This document shows positions 34,317-42,918 of a stretch of DNA of 64,000 nt, one piece after another. The stretch spans positions 14,514 through 78,513 of the forward strand of contig URQS01000007.1 of assembly GCA_900550035.1 (NCBI GenBank), in the 5' to 3' direction. A model generated the notes under the pieces. That model saw only the letters and a list, made by a program, of their open reading frames with translations, made no database searches and had not been told where the DNA came from. Every line of letters begins with the position of its first letter. Within the stretch, counting starts at the first letter, position 1. The translations under genes were made by a program, and so were the position numbers. Source of the stretch: an uncultured Prevotella sp. (lineage in GTDB: Bacteria; Bacteroidota; Bacteroidia; Bacteroidales; Bacteroidaceae).

Positions 34317-35288
34317 TTAGCGTGTTTGGGCTATTTCCATTGCCTTGGCACGTGCTGGCTTGCCCGTTTCGGTGGTCGGAATGCTGTCCACAGCGATATA
34401 TTTGTGTGGTTGTTCATACTTGTTGAGCCTTTCCTTACAGATTGTTTCGAGTGCGTCGAGGTTGTCGGTTTGGGCTATCATCACCACCGTCTCGCCGAAT
34501 TTCGGGTCGGCGCGTTTGGTGATGAGAAACGGCACATTGACGTATGGCCGCAGCTTGGCTTCCATCTCTTCTATCTGCAGTTTTATGCCACCGCTGCAAA
34601 TCACGTTGTCCTTGCGTCCGCGTATTCTGAAGCGTCGTCCGTCGGGGGCTATTTCGGCAATGTCGTTGGTGGTTAACGGCTGTGCGCATACGGCTGGAGC
34701 GTCTATCACCAGGCATCCGTCGGCATTGGTCGTCACACCTACTCCGTCGAAAGGTTCATACCACTGGCTGGCTTGCGGTCCGCTTAGTCGTCGCAAGGCA
34801 ATGTGCGACAATGTTTCGGTCATGCCGTATGTGCTCCATACAGCATTTGGGTGTTGGCGCAGTTCTGCCGCCATGTCGTCGCTTATGGCACCGCCTCCAA
34901 TAATTAGATGTTTTATCTGCCATAGTTTCTGGCGTTCGTTAGCATCCTGCATGCTGTTGAACACCTGCATAGGCACCATGGCTGCGAATACTGGTGCCGT
35001 GTCAATCTGCTTAAGCGGGTGCCCACATGGAGGAATGTCTATCAGTTGCAGTCCCCACACAATGGCTCTGACCACCACCATTTTGCCTGCAATATAGTCG
35101 AGCGGCATACAGAGCAGTGCAGTGTCGCCTCGCTTTAGTCCGAGAAATTGGCACGTGATGCGTGCCGATGCCTCCATACGGCGTTTCTCTACGAGCATAG
35201 GTTTGGGCTTGCCTGTCGAACCGCTTGTGTGTACGAGCAGTGTTGGCGAGGGCGATAGCCATTGGTTGATGAATTCTTCGAGTGTCAT
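34317..35288 (-). CDS. menE: AMP-dependent ligase, MenE-like (o-succinylbenzoate-CoA ligase)
   Basis: A 323-residue adenylate-forming enzyme, short for the superfamily but close to the compact Bacteroidetes MenE type. Motif A3 is at 21-28 (TSGSTGKP). Then come A5 (STYGMTET, about 160), A7/A8 (RIRGRKDNVICSGGIKLQIE, about 232) and the A10 Lys (TETGKPAR, near the end). All core motifs are present, so it should be active. MenE joins CoA to o-succinylbenzoate in menaquinone synthesis. The other men genes are not in this window, so the substrate is inferred from size and motif similarity. It diverges from gluQ. Confidence 0.75.
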   Translation of the reverse strand: MTLEEFINQWLSPSPTLLVHTSGSTGKPKPMLVEKRRMEASARITCQFLGLKRGDTALLCMPLDYIAGKMVVVRAIVWGLQLIDIPPCGHPLKQIDTAPVFAAMVPMQVFNSMQDANERQKLWQIKHLIIGGGAISDDMAAELRQHPNAVWSTYGMTETLSHIALRRLSGPQASQWYEPFDGVGVTTNADGCLVIDAPAVCAQPLTTNDIAEIAPDGRRFRIRGRKDNVICSGGIKLQIEEMEAKLRPYVNVPFLITKRADPKFGETVVMIAQTDNLDALETICKERLNKYEQPHKYIAVDSIPTTETGKPARAKAMEIAQTR

Positions 35289-35400
35289 TATTGTTGAATT
35301 ATTGCCTCCGTCGGGTGCTTGTTAGCGGAAAATGCTGTAATTTTGCACTTCGTATCAGCCCGTCATAAGGCATATATATTATAAAAAAACAAATTATTAG

Positions 35401-36342
35401 ATGATTGATAAATGTGATTATACCGATTTTGTACAGCCGAAGGTGAAGGGACGTTTCGCTCCGTCGCCTACCGGACGCATGCATCTTGGCAACGTGTTCA
35501 GTGCTCTGCTGTCGTGGCTTTCGGCTAAGTCGCAGGGTGGCACATGGCTGTTGCGCATAGAGGATATCGACCCTCAGCGCTCGCACCGAGAGTATGCCGA
35601 ACTGATAATGGACGACCTTCACTGGCTCGGACTTGACTGGGACGAAGGCCCGTATTGGCAGAGTGAGCGTGGCGCGATATACGAGCATTATCTCCAACAG
35701 CTTCGCGAGCGCGGGCTGACCTATCCTTGCTATTGCACACGAGCCGACATCATGGCCACGCAGGCACCGCACGAGAGCGACGGTAGGGTAGTGTATAAAG
35801 GCACATGCCGCAACCTGCCGCCCGGTGTTCATTCCGGTCCGGCTGCCATTCGCATGAAGGTGCCCGACGAAGGCGAGGGTTTGGTAACGTTCAGCGACGG
35901 ACATTACGGCACGCACACCGTCGACCTCACCACTCAGTGTGGCGACTTCATCGTGCGCCGCAAGGACGGAGCGTGGGCATATCAGCTTGCTGTCGTAGTG
36001 GACGATGCGCTGATGGGCATCAATGAGGTGGTGCGTGGGCGCGACCTTCTGCTCTCGTCGCCACAGCAGATATATCTTGCCCGTCAGTTGGAATTTGCGC
36101 CGCCACGGTTCGTTCATCTGCCCTTGTTGTGCAACGAGGCTGGCCAGCGACTCTCCAAGCGAGACAGCAGTCTGGATATGGAGTCGCTACGTGCCCACTA
36201 CAGTCGTCAAGAGATAATAGGTAAGCTTGCACATGCAGCCGGACTGCAACCCTCAGATAGTCCAATTGAGGCACTCAACCTCATCGAAGTATTCGACTGG
36301 GCTCGTGTGCCTACCGACGATATTGTTGTGCCTTCGCTGTAA
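35401..36342 (+). CDS. gluQ: tRNA glutamyl-Q(34) synthetase
   Basis: A 313-residue truncated GluRS paralogue that attaches glutamate to queuosine at position 34 of tRNA-Asp. It keeps the class I catalytic core: FAPSPTGRMHLGN (HIGH region, about 19-31) and RLSKRDSSLDM (KMSKS region, about 250). It lacks the anticodon-binding domain. A zinc site is visible in YPCYCTRADI and YKGTCRNLPPG. It sits divergent from menE with about 110 nt between. Together with queF and yhhQ it shows that the cell handles queuosine and modifies it further. Confidence 0.92.
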   Translation: MIDKCDYTDFVQPKVKGRFAPSPTGRMHLGNVFSALLSWLSAKSQGGTWLLRIEDIDPQRSHREYAELIMDDLHWLGLDWDEGPYWQSERGAIYEHYLQQLRERGLTYPCYCTRADIMATQAPHESDGRVVYKGTCRNLPPGVHSGPAAIRMKVPDEGEGLVTFSDGHYGTHTVDLTTQCGDFIVRRKDGAWAYQLAVVVDDALMGINEVVRGRDLLLSSPQQIYLARQLEFAPPRFVHLPLLCNEAGQRLSKRDSSLDMESLRAHYSRQEIIGKLAHAAGLQPSDSPIEALNLIEVFDWARVPTDDIVVPSL

Positions 36343-36397
36343 TGTACAAAGGTAATTATAAACGGTAAGAAACCAAAACTATTCCAATAATTTGTAC

Positions 36398-36405
36398 TAT
36401 CTTTG
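36398..36405 (+). promoter_or_regulatory. -7 box of PNGase F-like gene
   Basis: TATCTTTG, a match to TAnnTTTG, 40 nt upstream of the preferred start codon. No TTTG at -33. Its position excludes the upstream ATG at 36403 as the real start. Confidence 0.5.
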
Positions 36406-36444
36406 TACACACAAAGCCTAACTATAAAAATAATAAACCAAAAT

Positions 36445-38130
36445 ATGAAAAGAACTTTATTTACTCTTGTTGTCGGACTGTGCTTTATCGCCACAGTCCA
36501 GGCACAAAGCTATGCCAAGAAGCTGAAGAAGGCCACTGGCATAACCGTTACTTATCGCTCTGTATACAAGGGCAAGGCTTATCCCGGTGGTACCATGATG
36601 TTGGTCAGCGGCGACCAGGTTAAGCTTGAGAGTCTGTCGCCTGAGGGCAAGGTTGTTGAGCCTAAAGCCAATACATTGCGCCAGGACACTTACATTGACT
36701 ACAGCCGTAGGTTGAGCTATCGTCGTGCCGTTATGCCCAACAATGAGGTGGTGTACACCAACGCTCCGTTTGAGTATGGCGAGGGATTTACTGATGTCAA
36801 GACCGAGAAGTATCTCGGACTCAATTGCAAGGTGGTGCGCACTGTGGTCAACTCTAATACTATCGACGTTTGGTATACCAACGACCTGGCTTTCCGTGGA
36901 ACTCCGCAGACGTGGCGCGGTGTGCCTGACGGACTCGTGTTGCGTGTAGTGCGCAATGGCGACATGGTGCAGGAGGCTGTCGACATAAAGGCTCTAAAGG
37001 ATAAGTCGCCGCTTCTGCCATCCGACTGGGGACACTATCTCGACTATAGCAACTACTCATATGCCATCAATCAGAGTGGTGTCATCAGTGTTCCTGTGTT
37101 CGATCAGCAGACCATCTGCTTCAATGGTGCCAAGCTTCCCGAGTCTCTTGAGGATGGCAAGGTTTATGCAGCAGCTGGCGGAACAATAGTACTGAAGAAG
37201 GTGAAGTTGCCCGACAGCATCAAGGGACGCTCTGTGTTTGTTGAGGCTGTGCAGTATTCTGACGGCGATGCTTACGACCGTACCGGCTCAATCTTCATGA
37301 TTCCTACTGGTAAGGAGCAGTCATTCCTCGACGCTCTGCGCAATCTTAACAGCGTGCCTTCGTTCAAGAGCGGTCAGACCGACTATCATGGTCTGGTGTC
37401 AACTTCGGCTTATGACGTTCCGCTTGAGCTGATGCGATTCTTCACAGGCTTTGGCGTACGCAAGTATAATTATAATAAGGTGCCCGGACAGACATGGGCA
37501 GACTCAGTACTTTACAAGGCTGAGGTAACCAGCGTGGCTGAGCAGCTGAAGGGCGAAGTATGGATTGGTGCCTATATAGGCAACTGGGATGCCAAGGGCC
37601 ATCGTCTGAGTCTTAAGTTTAAGTATTATCCTGAGGGCGAACGCAATATGCCCAAGACTTTGCCTCTGTTCAATACTGTCAACTATATGGAACAGGCAGG
37701 TCAGCCTTATCCTATATTCATGCGCGACGACTCGCTTAATGTCAGCTTCGAACTGAAGGAGGATGTCAAGGACGCACGTCTGTTCTATCTCACCACCGGA
37801 CACGGCGGCTGGGGCGGCGGCGATGAGTTCAACCAGAAGGTGAACACCATATATGTCGACGGCCAGAAGGTGATAAGCTTCATTCCTTGGCGCGACGACT
37901 GCGGCACATATCGCAACTGGAATCCCTGCTCGGGCAATTTCTCAAACGGACAAAGCTCGTCCGACCTGAGCCGCTCCAACTGGTGCCCAGGCACAATGAC
38001 CAATCCTGAATATATATATGTGGGTAATCTGAAGGCGGGCAAGCACACTCTGTGCGTCAAGATTCCGCAGGGAGCACCCGAAGGCGGTAGCAATAGCTAC
38101 TGGTGCATATCGGGTACACTGATTTATTAA
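36445..38130 (+). CDS. Secreted PNGase F-like protein with GLPGLI-type N-terminus
   Basis: Starting at 36445 gives 561 residues with a clean signal peptide (MKRTLFTLVVGLCFIATVQA, cut before Q). Residues about 22-200 resemble GLPGLI-type beta-rich proteins. The rest matches peptide-N-glycosidase F: AYDRTGSIFMIP carries the catalytic Asp-Arg region, GAYIGNWDAKGH the middle motif, HGGWGGGDEFN the Glu motif, and SNWCPGTMTNP the C-terminal jelly-roll signature. PNGase F removes N-glycans from glycoproteins, here probably in the periplasm or at the surface. A GH109-like gene follows nearby, which fits host-glycan use. Catalytic assignment is by motif memory only. Confidence 0.8.
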   Translation: MKRTLFTLVVGLCFIATVQAQSYAKKLKKATGITVTYRSVYKGKAYPGGTMMLVSGDQVKLESLSPEGKVVEPKANTLRQDTYIDYSRRLSYRRAVMPNNEVVYTNAPFEYGEGFTDVKTEKYLGLNCKVVRTVVNSNTIDVWYTNDLAFRGTPQTWRGVPDGLVLRVVRNGDMVQEAVDIKALKDKSPLLPSDWGHYLDYSNYSYAINQSGVISVPVFDQQTICFNGAKLPESLEDGKVYAAAGGTIVLKKVKLPDSIKGRSVFVEAVQYSDGDAYDRTGSIFMIPTGKEQSFLDALRNLNSVPSFKSGQTDYHGLVSTSAYDVPLELMRFFTGFGVRKYNYNKVPGQTWADSVLYKAEVTSVAEQLKGEVWIGAYIGNWDAKGHRLSLKFKYYPEGERNMPKTLPLFNTVNYMEQAGQPYPIFMRDDSLNVSFELKEDVKDARLFYLTTGHGGWGGGDEFNQKVNTIYVDGQKVISFIPWRDDCGTYRNWNPCSGNFSNGQSSSDLSRSNWCPGTMTNPEYIYVGNLKAGKHTLCVKIPQGAPEGGSNSYWCISGTLIY

Positions 38131-38133
38131 ACG

Positions 38134-38309
38134 AATGAGGGGGTCAAAATAGGAGTTAGAGGAAGTTAAGAAGAAGTTAATCCATCTACGATGGATGGAA
38201 GTTAACAGACAAATGCTTTATTTTCAGCAATTTATACATATGTCCGCTAACTTCTGTTAACTTCGGGCGAAGCCCAAACTTCTTTTAACTTCTATTTTGA
38301 CCCCTCATT
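38134..38309. repeat. Inverted-repeat element between convergent genes
   Basis: Outer arms at 38134-38157 and 38287-38309 ('aatgaggggtcaaaatag' plus 'aagtt', with two differences) bracket 130 nt of shorter repeats of 'aagttaac' and its complement, with small palindromes (tccatctacgatgga, gggcgaagccc). It lies exactly between two converging stop codons and overlaps the mnmA stop by 2 nt, so it probably also ends both transcripts. Confidence 0.7.
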
Positions 38310-39399
38310 ATACCGTAATCTCTCCCGAGCCGTAGCAGCGGTGGTGATGTTCGTCGTACACCACGCAGAACTGTCCCGGTGCCACTCCGTGTATTGCATC
38401 GTCAGAGTGAATCATCAGTCGGCCGTCGTCCAATCGTTCGATGGTGGCAGGATGATAATCGGGCGTATGGCGTATCTTGAACGTCACGCGTTGCATAGGC
38501 ACTTCGCATGTCAGGAAGTGGAAGTCGTGTATGGGGAAATCTTTTTTGTATGCAGTCTGTGGATCGTAGCCGTGGCTCACGTAGAGAATGTTGTGCTCTA
38601 CGTCCTTTTTGATTACAAACCACGGTCCGCCACCAAATCCCAAGCCCTTACGCTGGCCTATAGTGTGAAACCACAATCCACGGTGTTCGCCTATACGCTT
38701 ACCCGTTTCCATCTCAATCACGTCGCCCGGACACTCACCTAAGTAGCGGCGTATGTATTCATTGTAGTTTATTTGTCCAAGAAAGCAGATGCCCTGCGAG
38801 TCCTTGCGCTTGGCATTAATCAGATGTTCGCGCTCGGCTACGGCACGCACCTCATTCTTCTCGTAATGTCCAATCGGGAATATAGCCTTTTGTAATTGCC
38901 ATGATTCTATCTGTGCGAGGAAGTCGGTCTGGTCCTTAACGGGGTCAGGACTCGTTACGAGCCATTTTCTGCCCTCGCTGTCCATCTCAGTCTGCGCATA
39001 ATGACCGGTTGCGATAAGGTCGTATTCGTGTCCGCGCTTCTCATGGAAAGCTCCGAACTTTATGAGTCGGTTGCACATTACGTCAGGGTTTGGTGTCAGT
39101 CCGGCGCGCACCTTATCCATCGTGTAACGTGTCACCTGGTCCCAATACTCGCGATGACAGTCAACCACTTCCAGACGGCATCCATAGCGACGTGCTACGG
39201 CAGTAGCCATCTCAAGGTCTTCCTCCGATGTGCAGTCCCATTCTTCCTTTTCTTCAGGACCTATTTTTATGTAGAAACAGTCGGGGTGTAAGCCTCTGCG
39301 CGCCAGCTCGTAAACCACTACCGAGCTGTCGACACCGCCCGAAAGCAGCACCGCAATGCGCTTTTGGCTTAAGTCTGTATTTAGATAAGTTTCGTTCAT
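38308..39399 (-). CDS. mnmA: tRNA-specific 2-thiouridylase
   Basis: Starting at the Met at 39399 gives 363 residues, normal for MnmA. It thiolates U34 of tRNAs for Lys, Glu and Gln. The PP-loop is LLSGGVDSSVVVYEL (about 18-32). The catalytic cysteines are in NPDVMCNRLIKF (about 107) and DSQGICFLGQ (about 205). The C-terminal barrel (HTIGQRKGLGFGGGPWFVI) completes the fold. A TACATTTG box at 39405-39412 lies directly upstream, so translation is nearly leaderless and the longer open frame to 39477 is excluded. Confidence 0.95.
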   Translation of the reverse strand: MNETYLNTDLSQKRIAVLLSGGVDSSVVVYELARRGLHPDCFYIKIGPEEKEEWDCTSEEDLEMATAVARRYGCRLEVVDCHREYWDQVTRYTMDKVRAGLTPNPDVMCNRLIKFGAFHEKRGHEYDLIATGHYAQTEMDSEGRKWLVTSPDPVKDQTDFLAQIESWQLQKAIFPIGHYEKNEVRAVAEREHLINAKRKDSQGICFLGQINYNEYIRRYLGECPGDVIEMETGKRIGEHRGLWFHTIGQRKGLGFGGGPWFVIKKDVEHNILYVSHGYDPQTAYKKDFPIHDFHFLTCEVPMQRVTFKIRHTPDYHPATIERLDDGRLMIHSDDAIHGVAPGQFCVVYDEHHHRCYGSGEITV

Positions 39400-39404
39400 A
39401 CGTG

Positions 39405-39412
39405 CAAATGTA
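39405..39412 (-). promoter_or_regulatory. -7 box of mnmA
   Basis: TACATTTG on the minus strand, immediately upstream of the chosen start. It implies a very short or absent 5' leader. Confidence 0.4.
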
Positions 39413-39466
39413 CAGCAAAATATTGAAAAAGGACTCTTTTTATTTCGTTTTTTGTAAAGTTTGGTG

Positions 39467-39474
39467 TACCTTTG
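39467..39474 (+). promoter_or_regulatory. -7 box of GH109-like gene
   Basis: TACCTTTG, matching TAnnTTTG, with transcription expected near 39478 and an AT-rich leader of about 50 nt. The -33 region is T-rich (39441-39454) without a well-spaced TTTG. Confidence 0.55.
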
Positions 39475-39530
39475 CATTAATATTTCTAACTTATAACTTA
39501 CTAAAACAAAATTACTAATAACATCAATTT

Positions 39531-41186
39531 ATGAGAAAGTTTAAACTTCTTAGTTTGGCTTTTGCTGCAGTGCTCTCGTTTGGAAGCTTGACAGCAAATG
39601 CACAGTCACTCTCGCCCAATACCAAGTGGCATTGGAACAAGGGTAAAATTGTTATTGAAACTCCTGAGCGTCCAGCTGGTCAGAAAGACGTTCTTGGTCT
39701 GGCTCTGCCTAAGATGAAGACCGTACGCATTGGTCTCGTAGGTCTTGGCATGCGTGGTCCTGGTGCTGTAGAGAATTTCAGCCTTATCCCCGGTGTTGAA
39801 GTAGTGGCTCTTTGCGACTTCGTTAAGGAGCGTGCTGAGAAGCAGAACGAGCGTCTGCGCAAGAACGGTCTTGCTCCGGCTGCCGTTTACTATGGCGAGA
39901 AGGGATATGAGGAGCTGTGCAAGCGCCCTGATATCGACCTCGTTTACATCGCTACCGACTGGGAGCATCATGCTATCGTTGCCAAATGTGCACTTGAGAA
40001 CGGCAAGCACGTAGCCGATGAGGTTCCTTCAGCAATGAACCTCAAGGAGTGCTGGGAGCTTGTAGACCTGGCAGAGAAGAATCAGCTCAACTGTATGATT
40101 CTTGAGAACTGCTGCTACGACTGGTTTGAGATGCGTACCTTGAATATGGCTCAGGCTGGTGTATTCGGTGAGATTATCCGCGCTCAGGGTGCTTACATCC
40201 ACAATCTCGACGATTTCTGGGATTATTATTGGAAGAATCCAAACGGATCTGACCCCGAGCAGCTCGGCTGGCGTCTGAAGTACAACCGCGAGAACCGTGG
40301 CGATATCTACGCTACTCACGGCCTTGGCCCTGTGGCTCAGGCTCTCGACATTCACCGTGGCGACCGCATGACTACTCTCGTAGCTATGGATACAAAGAGC
40401 GTTCATGGTAAGGAGCTCGTTGAGAAGAAGACCGGCAAGCCTTGCAACGATTTCCGCAACGGCGACCACACTACTACTCTTATCCGCACCGCTAACCACA
40501 AGGTTATCGAATTGCAGCACGACGTTATGAACCCGCAGCCATACAGCCGTCTGTATCAGCTCACTGGTACCCGCGGTTTTGCCAACAAGTATCCGGTTGA
40601 GGGATATGCTGTTGATGCTAAGCAGCTCGCTGCTACAGGCAACGCTCCTAAGGTTGACGACCTTTCATCACACGGCTTCATGCCCGATGCACAGCGCAAG
40701 GCTCTTGAGGAGAAGTACGAAAGCCCGATTTTGAAGAAGTTCGGCAAGCTCGCTAAGGAAGTTGGCGGTCACGGCGGTATGGACTTCATCATGTGCGCAC
40801 GTCTTATCTACTGTCTGCAGAATGGTTTGCCACTCGATATGGACGTTTACGACTTGGCTGAGTGGTGTGCTATTGCTGAGCTTGGCGCTATCTCTATGGA
40901 CAACGACTGCGCTCCTGTTACATTCCCTGACTTCACACGTGGTTTGTGGAACAAGCAGAAGGGTTACAAGCACGCTTACGCTACTCCTGAGCAGGAGGCA
41001 CAGACAGAGGCTACTGCCAATGCTTTCACAACAGCTCTGAAGAGCGCTACTGCTAAGTTCAAGCTCTGGAACCTTTACGACAATGTACAGAAGGCTAAGA
41101 CTCCTGCTGCACAGAAGAAGGCTCAGGCTGCGCTTGATAAAGCAAAGGCAAAGGCTATGGCACAGGTAGCTAAGGCTACAAAGTAA
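39531..41186 (+). CDS. Secreted Gfo/Idh/MocA oxidoreductase-fold protein, GH109-like
   Basis: A 551-residue protein with a signal peptide (SLAFAAVLSFGSLTANAQ). The NAD-binding Rossmann motif is IGLVGLGMRGPGAVENF (about 66). Further marks are VYIATDWEHHAIVAKCAL, EVPSAMNLKECWELVDLA, LENCCYDWFEMRTLNM, YATHGLGPVAQALDI and LPLDMDVYDLAEWCAI. These follow the GH109 alpha-N-acetylgalactosaminidase pattern, which uses bound NAD+ in glycosidic cleavage. The substrate is likely mucin or another host glycan but is unproven. After about residue 500 it ends in an Ala/Lys-rich tail (KTPAAQKKAQAALDKAKAKA), unusual for the family. Codon choice is strongly biased (gct, cgt, aag), suggesting high expression. 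Confidence 0.82.
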   Translation: MRKFKLLSLAFAAVLSFGSLTANAQSLSPNTKWHWNKGKIVIETPERPAGQKDVLGLALPKMKTVRIGLVGLGMRGPGAVENFSLIPGVEVVALCDFVKERAEKQNERLRKNGLAPAAVYYGEKGYEELCKRPDIDLVYIATDWEHHAIVAKCALENGKHVADEVPSAMNLKECWELVDLAEKNQLNCMILENCCYDWFEMRTLNMAQAGVFGEIIRAQGAYIHNLDDFWDYYWKNPNGSDPEQLGWRLKYNRENRGDIYATHGLGPVAQALDIHRGDRMTTLVAMDTKSVHGKELVEKKTGKPCNDFRNGDHTTTLIRTANHKVIELQHDVMNPQPYSRLYQLTGTRGFANKYPVEGYAVDAKQLAATGNAPKVDDLSSHGFMPDAQRKALEEKYESPILKKFGKLAKEVGGHGGMDFIMCARLIYCLQNGLPLDMDVYDLAEWCAIAELGAISMDNDCAPVTFPDFTRGLWNKQKGYKHAYATPEQEAQTEATANAFTTALKSATAKFKLWNLYDNVQKAKTPAAQKKAQAALDKAKAKAMAQVAKATK

Positions 41187-41204
41187 TTGCAATCGGCAAT
41201 TTTA

Positions 41205-41256
41205 ATATACGCAAAAGGGGTTCGGCAATATTCTGCCGAACCCCTTTTGCGTATAT
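41205..41256. terminator. Perfect 23-bp bidirectional terminator
   Basis: The arms 41205-41227 and 41234-41256 are perfectly complementary over 23 bp (core 'gcaaaaggggttcggca') around the loop 'atattc'. It lies between two convergent stops, 18 and 13 nt away. Confidence 0.92.
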
Positions 41257-41269
41257 GTAATAATGTATG

Positions 41270-42526
41270 TTAGTCGGTGAGACACATATCGAGGGCATCG
41301 CAAATGGCTTTCTTGTCCATCTTCTGTCCTATGAACACAAGTTTCTGCATACGGTCGCCATACTTCTCGTCCCAGTCGCGACGCAATCCTTCTTCGCGCT
41401 CAAGCAGTGGAAGAAGTTCGTCCTCGGGCATTGTAGCATACCACTGTCCGGCATTTTTCAGTCCCATCTGTCTTCCTGCCTGCTCAAAGATGTAGCACAT
41501 GTCGGGCTCGTTCTTAAACCAGCACAATCCCTTGCAGCGTATCACGCTCTTAGGCCAAAGCTTGCAAACGAAGTTGTCAAAGAAGTTCATGTCCATCGGA
41601 CGGCGGGCGTAATATACGAATGTGCTTATGCCGTATTCCTCCACTTCGCCACCCTCGTGCCCTTGGCAGTGATGGCAATGACAGTGCTCGTGGTCGTGAT
41701 GGTGATGCTCGTGCTCGTGGTCATGGTGTTCATGGTCATGATGCTCGTGGTCGTCATCATCGTCATCATCGTGGTTGTCGATGTGGTCGTCGCCGTGATG
41801 GTGCTCTATCTCGTCAATCCATGCAGCCGATGTAGCCACTTCGTCGAAGTTGAAGCGATGAGTGTTGAGCAGCAAGTCGAGGTCAACATTGCCGTAGTCG
41901 CACGGTATAATCTCAGCCTTGGGCTGCAATGCGCGTACTATGTCTACAAGGTGGGCATACTCTTCGGGCGATACTTCCGACGCCTTGTTGAGCAATATGG
42001 TGTTGCAGAACTCAATCTGCTGTATTACGAGGTTCTCAAGATCGTCTTCTTCGAGGTTCTGCTTCTGCAGGTTGTCGCCGCCACCGAACTCGTCCTTCAT
42101 GCGCAGTGCGTCTACAACAGTTACAATGCTGTCCAGTCGTGGCACACCATTCTTAATGTATTTCGGACCTAATGTAGGTATTGAGCAGATGGTCTGGGCT
42201 ATAGGAGCAGGCTCGCATATTCCGCTTGCCTCTATAACGATGTAGTCGAATCGCTGTTCTGCCACAATGTCATTGAGCTGTTCTACAAGGTCCATCTTCA
42301 GCGTGCAGCAGATGCATCCGTTCTGCAGTGCCACCAGACTGTCGTCTTTCTGATTTACAACGCCGCCCTGCTGTATAAGGTCAGCGTCGATATTCACTTC
42401 GCCAATGTCGTTGACGATAACTGCAAACTTTATTCCTTTCTCGTTTGCGAGGATACGGTTTACCAATGTTGTCTTTCCGCTGCCCAGATAGCCCGTGAGC
42501 AGCAATACAGGTACATCCTTCATCAT
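41270..42526 (-). CDS. COG0523 (CobW/ZNG1-type) metal-chaperone GTPase with His-rich insert
   Basis: A 418-residue G3E GTPase. Walker A is LTGYLGSGKTTLVNRIL (about 10-26), the metal-binding CxCC-type motif is NGCICCTLK (about 69-77), and the Walker B region is FDYIVIEASGICEP. A very long metal-binding loop of Asp and His lies at about 247-295 (DDDDDDDHEHHDHEHHDHEH), followed by CHCHHCQGH. The CobW C-terminal domain follows (VYYARRPMDMNFFDNFVCKL). Relatives deliver zinc or cobalt to target enzymes. The insert suggests Zn or Ni buffering; which metal is unknown. A TAATTTTG box lies upstream; I see no clear Zur-type operator. Confidence 0.9.
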   Translation of the reverse strand: MMKDVPVLLLTGYLGSGKTTLVNRILANEKGIKFAVIVNDIGEVNIDADLIQQGGVVNQKDDSLVALQNGCICCTLKMDLVEQLNDIVAEQRFDYIVIEASGICEPAPIAQTICSIPTLGPKYIKNGVPRLDSIVTVVDALRMKDEFGGGDNLQKQNLEEDDLENLVIQQIEFCNTILLNKASEVSPEEYAHLVDIVRALQPKAEIIPCDYGNVDLDLLLNTHRFNFDEVATSAAWIDEIEHHHGDDHIDNHDDDDDDDHEHHDHEHHDHEHEHHHHDHEHCHCHHCQGHEGGEVEEYGISTFVYYARRPMDMNFFDNFVCKLWPKSVIRCKGLCWFKNEPDMCYIFEQAGRQMGLKNAGQWYATMPEDELLPLLEREEGLRRDWDEKYGDRMQKLVFIGQKMDKKAICDALDMCLTD

Positions 42527-42574
42527 TTGTTATATATTATATGTGATTTATCATTTATAGAGGCTTTCAAGTAG

Positions 42575-42582
42575 CAAAATTA
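42575..42582 (-). promoter_or_regulatory. -7 box of COG0523 gene
   Basis: TAATTTTG on the minus strand, about 50 nt upstream of the start codon. Confidence 0.45.
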
Positions 42583-42780
42583 CTAAAAACTTTGATACAA
42601 TGACAGTCTGAAGACTGCAAATATGCTGCCATAATACATATATTATGCCTACATGTCATAGATTTTATGGCGGTTTTCTGCCATTTATGGCAAAAGTATT
42701 GCTATATTATTACAAATTTACGACAAGCGTTGACGCATATCAATAAATATAAGACAAGCATATAATTAATCGATGAAACG

Positions 42781-42812
42781 CTTGTGTGCGTACACAAAAG
42801 GCATTAACTTTG
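42781..42812 (+). promoter_or_regulatory. Promoter of tandem tiny-peptide unit
   Basis: CTTG (42781-42784), a 20-nt spacer, then TAACTTTG (42805-42812). The -7 box is a full consensus match and the spacing ideal. It drives a rightward transcript of about 500 nt ending at the hairpin 43258-43315. The leader (42816-42918) contains two small hairpins, 'ggggctttt' type at about 42830-42846 and 'taggcattaagccta' at about 42857-42871. Confidence 0.65.
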
Positions 42813-42918
42813 CACATGTGAAAACGAAAGGGCTGCAAAAAGCCCCAAGGTCAATAGGCATTAAGCCTACGACAGGTAAAAGGATTAGGATAACAAAATT
42901 AAAGAAAGGATTAGTATT

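Noticed and set aside
35299..36117. 272-codon minus-strand frame
   Set aside because: Antisense to gluQ, which has all class I synthetase motifs.
36349..36356. TACCTTTG on the minus strand just after gluQ
   Set aside because: It would only drive transcription antisense to gluQ; no leftward gene follows, so it is probably chance.
41267..42172. 301-codon plus-strand frame with a Val/Met-rich 'membrane' stretch
   Set aside because: The hydrophobic run is the antisense of the His/Asp codons in the COG0523 metal loop.
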